Shown here one piece after another: positions 33,593-41,812 of a stretch of DNA of 64,000 nt; the first letter of the stretch is position 1, and the number at the start of each line of letters is the position of its first letter. A program made the position numbers and the translations under genes. Under the pieces are notes generated by a model that worked only from the letters and a program-made list of their open reading frames with translations, searched no databases and was not told the origin of the DNA. The stretch is from Arthrobacter sp. FB24 (lineage in GTDB: Bacteria; Actinomycetota; Actinomycetes; Actinomycetales; Micrococcaceae): contig NC_008537.1 of the NCBI RefSeq assembly GCF_000196235.1, positions 62,001 through 126,000 of the forward strand, in the 5' to 3' direction.

Positions 33593-35244
33593 TAGTGCTC
33601 CTTCGGTGAGCGGGCAGGGACGTTGGCGGCGTCGGTCGCGTGGGGCTCGGCGAGGTTCCAGCGGGCCATGAGCCGGGCGCGGATGGCCGCGGCCTCGGGT
33701 GCGAGCCGGTGGTCTTCGCCGCGGGCCAGCAGCCCGTATTCGATCATGGTGCGGCCGTCCTCGTGGGAGCCGGCGCGGAGCCAGACGCGGCGGCGGTTCA
33801 CGTACAGGGACACGATCAGCCCGGCGACGGCAATCAGGGAGAAGATCAGGACCCCGTCCTGGCCCGGGACTGTGCGGATGTCCACCCCGATGTAGCGTTT
33901 GAGCCCGTCAAAGCTGATCGAGCCTTTGCCCTCCGGGAGGGTGTAGCTCTGCCCGGCGTCCAGGACAATCCCGCCGGCCGGCAGATCCCGGCCGTTGAGC
34001 TGGGTCAAGGTCTTTACGTCCAGGTTGTAGACGTTCTGGGGTTTGCCTGTATCGAGCCCGAGATCACCGTAGTAGGAGTTCAGGTTCAGTTGCGGGTTCA
34101 GCGGGTCCGGGTCGAAGCTGTAGGACACACCATCCTGGTTCTTGATGGCCGAGGGCAGGAAGAACCCGACGAAACCCAGCTGGGAGGGCGAGGCGTCCGG
34201 GACCTTGAGGACAATGGTGGAGGTGTACACGGCGTCGTTGGGGACGGATACGACAGGGCCGCTGAACGCGGTGTTCCCGTCCCCGTCTTTGACGGTGACG
34301 ATGGGTGCGTAACCGTTGCCGACGAGGAAGATGCCGGTTCCGCCGAAGTAGACCGGTTCGTTGACTTTCAGGACCTGCTGCTGCGGGGCCGCGTCCGGGC
34401 TGTTCCGGGTCGTCAGGGAGGCTTTGAAATCGATGGGCTGGCCGAACTGCCGGGTGGATTCGCGGTCGAAACGGACGTCGAACTTGTCCAGGGTGACGGC
34501 GAAGGGATCCAGCCAGGAGGTCTGGAAGTTGGTGCCGGGGGTGAAGTTGTCGTAGCCGACGAGGGTGTTGACGAACGTGTCGCCTTCGATGATGATTTTT
34601 TGGCCCCGGTAGCCGAACAACCCGCCGACCGCGACGCTGACCAGCACGCCGATCAGGGCGGTGTGGAAGAGGAGGTTGCCGACTTCCCGCAGCAGCCCCC
34701 GTTCGGCTCCGAGGGAGGGCATCGCGCCGTCGGCGTCGCGGATGTCGACGCGGTAGCCGCGTTTCTTCAGTACTGCGGCTGCGTCCCGGACGGCGTCGCC
34801 CGGGCCGACAGCGGCGTCTGCCGGCAGCACGAGCGTGCCGTATTCGGGCAGACGCGACAGCCGCCGGGGGGTCCGCGGCGGGGCTGAACGCAGGGCCTTC
34901 CAGTGTGCCCGGGCCCGGGGTATCACGCAGCCGATCAGGGAGATGAACAACAGGATGTAAATCGCGGAGAACCACGCCGAGGAATAGACATCGAAGAGCT
35001 GAAGGGAGTCAAGGATTTTCCCGTACTCCGGACGGTCCTTGATGTACTGGGTCACCACGGCAGGGTTAGCCGGGCGCTGCGGGAACAACGAGCCCGGCAC
35101 CGCGACCACGGCCAGCAAAAGCAGCAGAAAAAGTGCCGTCCGCATGCTCGTCAGCTGGGTCCACGCCCAGCGCAGCGTCCCGGCGGGGCCCAGCGGCGGG
35201 AGGACCGGCGCTGCCTTAGCATCCGGGGCGTCAGGTAGGGACAT
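33592..35244 (-). CDS. resB: ResB/Ccs1 cytochrome c biogenesis protein
   Basis: 550 residues. Four membrane helices (three in the first 220 residues, one near 470) and a large extracytoplasmic domain between. ResB-family landmarks: LAVVAVPGSLFPQ in helix 1, LLFHTALIGVLVSVAVGGLFGYRGQ near residue 200, and DPFAVTLDKFDVRFD. Partner of the downstream CcsB in heme delivery. It is divergent from tlpA, with a shared upstream region holding the TTCTAC-N5-GTAGAA repeat 53 bases away. Confidence 0.9.
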   Translation of the reverse strand: MSLPDAPDAKAAPVLPPLGPAGTLRWAWTQLTSMRTALFLLLLLAVVAVPGSLFPQRPANPAVVTQYIKDRPEYGKILDSLQLFDVYSSAWFSAIYILLFISLIGCVIPRARAHWKALRSAPPRTPRRLSRLPEYGTLVLPADAAVGPGDAVRDAAAVLKKRGYRVDIRDADGAMPSLGAERGLLREVGNLLFHTALIGVLVSVAVGGLFGYRGQKIIIEGDTFVNTLVGYDNFTPGTNFQTSWLDPFAVTLDKFDVRFDRESTRQFGQPIDFKASLTTRNSPDAAPQQQVLKVNEPVYFGGTGIFLVGNGYAPIVTVKDGDGNTAFSGPVVSVPNDAVYTSTIVLKVPDASPSQLGFVGFFLPSAIKNQDGVSYSFDPDPLNPQLNLNSYYGDLGLDTGKPQNVYNLDVKTLTQLNGRDLPAGGIVLDAGQSYTLPEGKGSISFDGLKRYIGVDIRTVPGQDGVLIFSLIAVAGLIVSLYVNRRRVWLRAGSHEDGRTMIEYGLLARGEDHRLAPEAAAIRARLMARWNLAEPHATDAANVPARSPKEH

Positions 35245-35296
35245 CGCTGCCTTCCAGTCGGGGTGTCAAGGGCGGGTGAGGTCTGCAACCCCGCAG

Positions 35297-35313
35297 TTCT
35301 ACCTTACGTAGAA
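35297..35313. promoter_or_regulatory. TTCTAC-N5-GTAGAA inverted repeat between resB and tlpA
   Basis: A perfect inverted repeat with a CTTAC centre, followed by TTA as in the copy at 13121. It overlaps a possible -10 (TAGAAT) and lies in the divergent region of the thiol/cytochrome maturation genes. The cognate regulator is not identified in this window. Confidence 0.65.
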
Positions 35314-35468
35314 TTAGTACAAGTGGGTGGCCGGCGCTTCGCCACGCCCCTTCCTGATAATATCGTCTGAAGACGATTGAACCGATTCCGGTTGAAACCT
35401 GAGCCTGGGCGTGGCGTGAAAACGGCACGTCCAGGACCACCATCCACGTCATAGGAGGAAGCCATTTG

Positions 35469-36080
35469 ATGAACACTCCATCCGGCGGCGGCAGCCTGAC
35501 CCGGCGCAGCATCTTTACGGGCCTGGCGGCTGTGGCCTCCCTTGGCTTGGCCGCCTGCGCCGGACCCGATCCGCTCGTCCAGCAGGCGGCGGCGGGGGAT
35601 AACAAGAACTACATTGCCGGTGACGGATCGGTGCAGGAATACGCCGAGGGGTCCCGCGGCGCTCCGGTGGCCTTGAACGCGAACCTTTATGACGGCACGC
35701 CCGTCAGTTCCGGTGACTGGGCGGGCGCGGTCACAGTGCTCAATTTCTGGTACGCAGCCTGCGCCCCGTGCCGTGTCGAGGCCCCGCACCTGGAATCGCT
35801 GTACCAGGAGTTCTCCCCGCAGGGAGTGAAGTTCCTCGGGATTAACGTCCGGGATGAGAAGCCGACGGCGGAAGCCTTTGAGCGGACCTTCGGCGTGACG
35901 TATCCGAGCGTGCAGGACAAGGACGGGAAGGTACTGCTCGCCATGAGCCGCTTCGTCCCGCCCCAGGCGGTCCCGACCACCCTCGTCCTGGACAAGGAAG
36001 GGCGAGTTGCGGCGAGAATCCTGGGTGGACTGGACAAGAGCACCCTCAAAGCCCTGATCACTTCCGCACTCGAGGCCTAG
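35469..36080 (+). CDS. TlpA/ResA-type thioredoxin lipoprotein
   Basis: 203 residues. A twin-arginine-like start (TRRSIFTGL) leads to lipobox LAAC (C30). The redoxin domain has FWYAACAPCR (C98, C101) and cis-Pro loop QAVPTTLVLD. It keeps apocytochrome or metalloprotein cysteines reduced outside the membrane, fed by CcdA (gene at 40360). AGGAGG lies 10 bases before the ATG; a TTG one codon earlier is also possible. A decayed homologue is at 12530. Confidence 0.9.
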   Translation: MNTPSGGGSLTRRSIFTGLAAVASLGLAACAGPDPLVQQAAAGDNKNYIAGDGSVQEYAEGSRGAPVALNANLYDGTPVSSGDWAGAVTVLNFWYAACAPCRVEAPHLESLYQEFSPQGVKFLGINVRDEKPTAEAFERTFGVTYPSVQDKDGKVLLAMSRFVPPQAVPTTLVLDKEGRVAARILGGLDKSTLKALITSALEA

Positions 36081-36178
36081 GAAAAGCCGGGACGCGGGGG
36101 TTCCCGGACGCTCCGGCCGCATGCGAACACCCGGAATTCCGGCCATGCCGGAGCGGAACGAGAGAAGGCTGGTCCGTC

Positions 36179-37415
36179 ATGACAGTGCAGTTGCCTGAGG
36201 GTTCCTTGGCTCTTCTGCGTGAGGGGTACACGTTCATATCGAGCCGGTGTGACCGGTTCGGCACCGATGCGTTCCGCACCCGGCTGATGCTGCGCCCGGT
36301 GATCTGCCTTCGCGGGGCGGAGGCGGCCGAGTTCTTCTACGGCGGTGGCCGGTTCGGCCGCAAGGGCCATGCCCCGCTCTGCCCAGCACCTGCTGCAGGA
36401 CGCCGGCAGCGTGCAGTCCCTCGAAGGGCCCGCCCACCGGCACCGGAAACAGCTGTTTCGTGACCTGATGACCAAGGAATCGGTGGACCGTCTCGGCCAG
36501 GCTTTCGACACCGAATGGCGCTCCGCGGCGGAGCGGTGGCGTGGCGCGGGCGCGGTGGTACTCCATGACGAGCTGCGCCGGATCCTCACCGCAGCCGCCT
36601 GCGAATGGGCCGGAGTGCCGGCAGACCAGGCTACAGTGGGCCGCCGCGCCCGGGAACTGAGCCTGATGATCGAAAAGGCCGGCGCGGTCGGGCCGGCGAA
36701 CTGGTATGCGCGGTGGCGCCGCCGCGGAACCGAAAAATGGGCCGCCGACTGCCTCGACACCATCCGCCGGTCCGGCCCGGACGCGGCCAGGGACACGCCG
36801 GCCGCGTCGATCGCCTTTCACACCGACGAACACGGCAACGCACTCCCGGTTGACACCGCGGCGGTGGAACTTCTCAACCTGCTCCGGCCCATCGAGGCCG
36901 TCAGCCGCTTCATGGTCTTCGCAGCCGTCGCCCTGCAGCAGCACCCCGAATGGAAAGACATCCTGAACGCAGGCCAGGACGCAGACCTGGACTGCTTCGC
37001 ACAGGAAGTCCGCCGGTATTACCCGTTCTTCCCCTTCGTCGGCGGCACGGCCCGCCAACCACTGCAATGGAAGGGCCAGACATTCAAAGAGGGTCAATGG
37101 GTGCTGCTGGATCTGTACGGCACGAACCACGACGGCCGGATCTGGAAGGATCCGGAGAGCTTCGACCCTGCCCGGTTCCGCGCCTGGCGGCCGGACCCCC
37201 ACACCCTGGTTCCCCAGGGCGCCGGCGACCCTGCCGCGGGGCATCGCTGCCCCGGTGAGGACATCACCGTTGACCTGATGCGGCGGGCCGTCCGGGCACT
37301 GGCCGCGGAGACCGGCATGAGCGTACCCGCCCAGGACCTGAGCATCGACCTTACCCGGATGCCCGCGCTGCCTCGAAGCGGTTTCATCCTCTCAGGACGC
37401 CCCGGACCGCACTGA
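36179..37415 (+). pseudogene. CYP152-type cytochrome P450, split by a frameshift
   Basis: The N-terminal part is read from the ATG at 36179 to about 36365 (LPEGSLALLREGYTFISSRC to GGRFGRKG). The rest is read one frame over from about 36365 to 37415 (AMPRSAQHLLQDAG to the end). The heme-binding loop PQGAGDPAAGHRCPGE matches the CYP152 peroxygenase pattern with Cys thiolate, and SLEGPAHRHRKQLF matches its helix C. One missing G in AAGGGCC would restore RKG-AMP exactly, so this is a single-base deletion in a G run: a recent mutation or a sequence error. CYP152 enzymes use H2O2 to hydroxylate fatty acids. Confidence 0.82.
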
Positions 37416-37508
37416 CACGGCTCCGCACATACCCCTGCCGCGGCGCCATAAGCGCGCTGGCCCCGGACCTGCACGCGGAACGCCATGAAGGTTGCGGCTG
37501 GCACATAT

Positions 37509-37532
37509 CACCGACTTTGGATATCATCGGTG
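37509..37532. promoter_or_regulatory. candidate CmtR-type operator
   Basis: CACCGA (37509-37514) and TCGGTG (37527-37532) form an inverted repeat with a 12-base spacer that ends one base before the regulator's ATG. Position suggests autoregulation of the regulator-ATPase pair. Confidence 0.45.
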
Positions 37533-37533
37533 T

Positions 37534-37908
37534 ATGACGATTGATACGAGAAGTGGCACCCGGCTGGAACCGGCCGCCGCGTTGTTCCATTCCCTGGCCG
37601 ACCCCGCCCGGCTTGCCATCGTAAAGCGTATCGCCCGGGGCGAGGCCCGTGTCGGTGACCTGACCCAGGTACTGGGTCTGGCGCAGTCCACTGTCTCCGC
37701 GCACGTGGCCTGCCTGCGGGACTGCGGCCTGGTCACGGGCCGGACGGAAGGCCGGAAGGTGTTCTATTCCCTGACCCGTCCGGAACTGATCGATGTCCTG
37801 GCCCAGGCCGAGATCCTTTTGGCCGCCACCGGCAACGCAGTGAGCCTGTGCCCGACCTACGGCGACGCATCCCGCGACGCCGAAACCACCAAAGAGGAGC
37901 AACTGTGA
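37534..37908 (+). CDS. cmtR: CmtR-like ArsR-family Cd/Pb sensor (second copy)
   Basis: 124 residues. ArsR fold with SAHVACLRDCGLV, equal to the Cys57/Cys61 region of CmtR, and a C-terminal Cys in VSLCPTYG as third ligand. In mycobacteria CmtR controls the ATPase CtpG; here the next gene is a CtpG-like ATPase, overlapped by GTGA, so the regulator-pump pairing is conserved. The ATG at 37534 is used since upstream codons carry the putative operator. Confidence 0.85.
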   Translation: MTIDTRSGTRLEPAAALFHSLADPARLAIVKRIARGEARVGDLTQVLGLAQSTVSAHVACLRDCGLVTGRTEGRKVFYSLTRPELIDVLAQAEILLAATGNAVSLCPTYGDASRDAETTKEEQL

Positions 37909-39857
37909 GCGACGCGTGCGGATGCGGCGATGATAAGCCGGAAACAGAAGAAGGCCAGGAAGAAGCCGAGGGCTTCTGGCAGGTGACCGAGGTCCGCGCG
38001 GCCGCGGTCTCCGGAGTCCTGCTGCTGGTGGCGTGGATTGCTTCGCTGCTCGACGCATCCGAGTGGGTCACCCTGCCGCTGGAGGCCGCGGCGCTGCTGG
38101 TCGCAGCGTGGACGTTCGTTCCCTCCACCCTGCGCCGGCTGGTCAAGGGCAAGATCGGTGTCGGCACGCTGATGACGATCGCGGCCGTGGGCGCCGTCAT
38201 CCTGGGCCAGATCGAGGAAGCGGCGATGCTGGCCTTCCTCTATGCCATCTCCGAGGGCCTGGAAGAATACTCGGTGGCACGCACCCGGCGCGGGCTGCGG
38301 GCGCTGCTGGACCTGGTCCCGTCCGAGGCCAGGGTGCTGCGCAACGGAACCGAAGTTACCGTCTCCCCGTCCGAGCTGGTGCTGGGTGAGACCATGGTCG
38401 TTCGCCCGGGCGAGCGTCTTGCCACCGACGGACGCGTCCTGACCGGGCGCACCTCCCTGGACACCTCAGCCCTGACCGGCGAATCAGTCCCTGTCGAGGC
38501 CGGACCCGGCAGCGAAGTCTACGCGGGGTCGATCAACGGCACCGGTCCGCTCGAGGTCCAGGTCACCAGCACCGCGGAGAACAACTCCCTGGCCCGGATC
38601 GTGCACATAGTTGAGGCCGAGCAGTCCCGCAAGGGCCCCGGCCAGCGCCTGGCCGACTCCATCGCCAAAAAGCTTGTCCCCGGGATCCTGATCGCCGCCG
38701 CGCTCATTGCCGTCTTCGGTTTCATCGTGGGCGAACCGGTCCTGTGGATCGAACGCGCCCTCGTTGTCCTGGTGGCAGCCTCGCCGTGTGCCCTTGCCAT
38801 CTCCGTGCCCGTGACCGTGGTCGCCGCCGTCGGCGCGGCCAGCCGGATGGGCGTCCTGATCAAGGGCGGCGGCGCGCTGGAAACCCTGGGCAAAATCCGC
38901 ACCATCGCCCTGGACAAGACGGGGACCCTGACCCGGAACAAACCCGCCGTGATCGAGGTCGCGGCCACCGCCTCCTCCACCCGGGAACGGGTGCTGGCCG
39001 TCGCCGCCGGCCTGGAAGAACGCAGCGAACACCCGCTCGCCCGGGCCATCCTCGCCGCCACCACGGACCGGGTCACCGTCACCGACCTGAACACGGTTCC
39101 CGGTGCGGGGCTCGAAGGGACCATTGACGGGCACAGTGCCCGGCTCGGCAGGCCCGGATGGATCGCCCCCGGGGAGCTGAAGGAAGCCGTCCGGCGGATG
39201 CAGGCCGGCGGCGCGACAGCGGTCCTGGTCGAGGAGCAATCTGTCCTCATCGGTGCCGTCGCCGTACGGGACGAACTCCGCCCCGAAGCCAGGGCCGTCA
39301 TTGAACGCCTGAACCGCGCCGGCTACACCACCGCCATGCTCACCGGGGATAACCGGCTCACCGCAGAGGCCCTGGGCAAGGCAGCGGGCATCACCGAAGT
39401 CCACGCCGACCTGCGCCCCGAAGACAAGGCGGACATCATCCGCACCCTGAAGGAGCGGCAGCCGACCGCCATGGTCGGGGACGGCGTGAACGACGCCCCG
39501 GCCCTGGCGACCGCCGACACCGGCATCGCGATGGGCGCGATGGGCACCGACGTGGCCATCGAAACCGCCGACATCGCCCTGATGGGCGAGGACCTGCACC
39601 ACCTGCCCCAGGTACTGGAGCACGCCCGCCGTACCCGCCGGATCATGTTCCAGAACGTGGGCCTGTCCCTGGCCCTGATCGCGGTGCTGATCCCGCTGGC
39701 CCTGTTCGGCATCCTGGGGCTGGCAGCCGTGGTCCTGATTCATGAATTGGCCGAAATCGTTGTCATCGCCAACGGCGTTCGCGCCGGCAAGGTCAGCAAG
39801 TACGCCACCATCCCGGTTTCCCGGGACGCCGTCCCCAACCTGGAACCGGCCCGGTGA
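37905..39857 (+). CDS. ctpG: CtpG-like P1B ATPase, cadmium type
   Basis: 650 residues from a GTG with GAGGAG upstream. A short N-terminus with CGCG replaces a full metal-binding domain. Core motifs: TGES at 191-194, SPC at 293-295, DKTGT at 337-341, GDGVND, and HELAEIVVIANGVRAGK in the last helix. SPC with HELAE marks the CtpG branch rather than the HEGST branch at 8006. Regulated by the overlapping CmtR-like gene. Likely exports Cd or a related thiophilic ion. Its stop overlaps the start of lspA (GTGA). Confidence 0.88.
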   Translation: MSDACGCGDDKPETEEGQEEAEGFWQVTEVRAAAVSGVLLLVAWIASLLDASEWVTLPLEAAALLVAAWTFVPSTLRRLVKGKIGVGTLMTIAAVGAVILGQIEEAAMLAFLYAISEGLEEYSVARTRRGLRALLDLVPSEARVLRNGTEVTVSPSELVLGETMVVRPGERLATDGRVLTGRTSLDTSALTGESVPVEAGPGSEVYAGSINGTGPLEVQVTSTAENNSLARIVHIVEAEQSRKGPGQRLADSIAKKLVPGILIAAALIAVFGFIVGEPVLWIERALVVLVAASPCALAISVPVTVVAAVGAASRMGVLIKGGGALETLGKIRTIALDKTGTLTRNKPAVIEVAATASSTRERVLAVAAGLEERSEHPLARAILAATTDRVTVTDLNTVPGAGLEGTIDGHSARLGRPGWIAPGELKEAVRRMQAGGATAVLVEEQSVLIGAVAVRDELRPEARAVIERLNRAGYTTAMLTGDNRLTAEALGKAAGITEVHADLRPEDKADIIRTLKERQPTAMVGDGVNDAPALATADTGIAMGAMGTDVAIETADIALMGEDLHHLPQVLEHARRTRRIMFQNVGLSLALIAVLIPLALFGILGLAAVVLIHELAEIVVIANGVRAGKVSKYATIPVSRDAVPNLEPAR

Positions 39858-40363
39858 GCCAAGCGGCACCGGTCCGGGACAGTGCCCCGTCCCGGCCGTG
39901 GATACGGCGGGGCGGGCTGCTGCTCGGCGCGCTACTGCTCGCCGGAGCCGACTTGCTGATCAAGGCCCAGGCCGAGGCAGGCCTCTCCCGGGGAGAGGTA
40001 ATCGAAACCCCGCTGCTGACAATCAAGCTCCTGTACAACACCGGGGTTGCCTTCAGCCTCGGCGCGACCCTGCCCACCGGTTTTGTCGTGGCCGGTACCG
40101 GGGTCATCATCGCCGCGCTGCTGTCCTGGCTGACGGTCAGCGCCCCGAAGATGTCCAGGACCTCCTTTGCGGGTGGAATCCTTGTTGCCGGCGGCGCCGT
40201 CGGGAACTTCATCGACCGGCTTGACGGGCGCGGGGTCGTGGATTATCTGCACAGCGGATGGTTCCCGACGTTCAACCTCGCCGACGTCTTCGTCACGCTC
40301 GGCGTCGCCGTCCTGGTGCTGGGCATGTTGCGGCCCGGTAAGGACCCGGAGAACGGGACGTGA
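39854..40363 (+). CDS. lspA: lipoprotein signal peptidase LspA
   Basis: 169 residues with four membrane helices. LspA signatures: YNTGVAFSLG, GGAVGNFIDRL and FNLADVFV, which give the two catalytic Asp residues. It cleaves lipoprotein signal peptides after Lgt has modified the Cys. It is co-translated (4-base overlaps) with the ATPase upstream and ccdA downstream. Confidence 0.93.
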   Translation: MSQAAPVRDSAPSRPWIRRGGLLLGALLLAGADLLIKAQAEAGLSRGEVIETPLLTIKLLYNTGVAFSLGATLPTGFVVAGTGVIIAALLSWLTVSAPKMSRTSFAGGILVAGGAVGNFIDRLDGRGVVDYLHSGWFPTFNLADVFVTLGVAVLVLGMLRPGKDPENGT

Positions 40364-41109
40364 GTCTGGGCGGGTTCTTCGCCGAGGGTGTGCAGTCAGG
40401 AGCCCTGCTCCTGGCGGTGCCACTGGCGGTCATCGCCGGTCTCGTCTCGTTCATCTCGCCCTGTGTCCTACCCCTGCTCCCGGGCTATCTGGGCTACGTC
40501 TCCGGTCTGGCCGGAACGGATGAGAAGGCCGCACGCCGGCGGACCACCGCCGGCGTCGGGCTGTTCATCCTCGGTTTCGCCGCGGTTTTCACCCTGTATG
40601 GTGCGGCATTCGGGACCATCGGGCTCTGGCTGGTGAGCTGGAGCGATGTGATCACCCGTGTCCTGGGTGTGGTCGTCATCGTCATGGGTGTGGCCCTGTC
40701 CGGGAAGATCCCGTTCCTGCAGAGCACGGCGAAACTGTCCTGGAAACCGAACACCGGCCTGGCCGGGGCCCCGTTGCTGGGCATCGGATTCGGGCTCGGC
40801 TGGACCCCCTGCATCGGCCCGACCCTCAGTGCCGTCCTGGCGCTGAGCACCACCACCGGCTCGGCCTGGCGCGGGGCGCTGCTCGGTTTCGCCTACTGCA
40901 TCGGCCTGGGCATCCCCTTCCTCCTCGTCGCCCGGGGCTTTGGCTGGGTCACCGGCACCCTGGGCTTCGTCCGCCGGAACATCAGGACCTTCAATCTCGC
41001 AGGAGCCGCGACCCTGATCCTGGTCGGGATCCTGATGGTCTCCGGTGTCTGGACCACCTGGATCCTGAGCCTGCAGAACCTGATCGGAACCTTCACTACT
41101 CCCATCTGA
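40360..41109 (+). CDS. ccdA: CcdA-type thiol transport protein
   Basis: 249 residues, six membrane helices. The redox Cys pair is in SFISPCVLPLLPGYLGY (helix 1) and GWTPCIGPTL (helix 4). CcdA passes electrons from cytoplasmic thioredoxin to extracytoplasmic proteins such as TlpA/ResA. It overlaps lspA by four bases and is in the same operon as the metal ATPase. With TlpA, ResB and CcsB it forms a complete System II reductive branch inside the Tn3-bounded segment. Confidence 0.92.
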   Translation: MSLGGFFAEGVQSGALLLAVPLAVIAGLVSFISPCVLPLLPGYLGYVSGLAGTDEKAARRRTTAGVGLFILGFAAVFTLYGAAFGTIGLWLVSWSDVITRVLGVVVIVMGVALSGKIPFLQSTAKLSWKPNTGLAGAPLLGIGFGLGWTPCIGPTLSAVLALSTTTGSAWRGALLGFAYCIGLGIPFLLVARGFGWVTGTLGFVRRNIRTFNLAGAATLILVGILMVSGVWTTWILSLQNLIGTFTTPI

Positions 41110-41164
41110 CCCACCCTGCGGGTATGCAACCCGCGGCCGGACACACTGAGAGGTACACGGGCCC

Positions 41165-41764
41165 ATGCTTGGCATCATCGCAGCCGCGGCAGCCATGTTC
41201 GCCGCCACGAATATCGACGACATCGTCGTTTTGACCGTCCTGTTCCTGGCCTCCGCTAAAGGCCGGCCCCGGCCCTGGGAGATCGTCGGCGGGCAATACC
41301 TGGGATTCATCACCCTGGTCGGCATCAGCGTCCTGGCCGCCCTTGGGCTGACGCTTGTCCCGGACGAATGGGTCGGCTGGCTCGGCATGGTCCCGCTGGC
41401 CATCGGGGTTATCGGCCTGATCCGTTTCCTGCGCAAACGCGGGGAAGAGGACGAAGAAGGTGCCATCAGTGCGATCGGCCTGCTCAGCGTCGCCGGCATC
41501 ACCATCGCCAACGGCGCGGACAACATCGCCATCTACACCCCGATCTTCCGCACCATGGCGCCTCAGGACACCGTGGTCACCATCGTTGTATTCCTCATCC
41601 TGGTCGCCGTCTGGTGCGCGCTGGGACGTGTTGTAGGCACCCACCCGAAAGTCACCGAGACCCTGGAAAAGATCGAACACTGGCTGGTCCCTGCGGTGTT
41701 CATCGGGCTGGGCCTGTTCATCCTCATCAGCTCCGGGGTCGTGCCCCGGCTGTTCGGCGCCTGA
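41165..41764 (+). CDS. cadD: CadD-family cadmium resistance transporter
   Basis: 199 residues with five to six membrane helices. The family start LGIIAAAAAMFAATNIDDIVV with NIDD, and ANGADNIAIYTPIF in helix 4, are CadD landmarks. It gives cadmium resistance in Gram-positive plasmids, probably by efflux. GAGAGG precedes the ATG; it follows ccdA by 55 bases on the same strand, so it may share the CmtR-controlled operon. Confidence 0.88.
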   Translation: MLGIIAAAAAMFAATNIDDIVVLTVLFLASAKGRPRPWEIVGGQYLGFITLVGISVLAALGLTLVPDEWVGWLGMVPLAIGVIGLIRFLRKRGEEDEEGAISAIGLLSVAGITIANGADNIAIYTPIFRTMAPQDTVVTIVVFLILVAVWCALGRVVGTHPKVTETLEKIEHWLVPAVFIGLGLFILISSGVVPRLFGA

Positions 41765-41812
41765 CCGTCATAAATCTTTTGGGACGAACACAGACCAGGG
41801 TCAGGAGGAATC

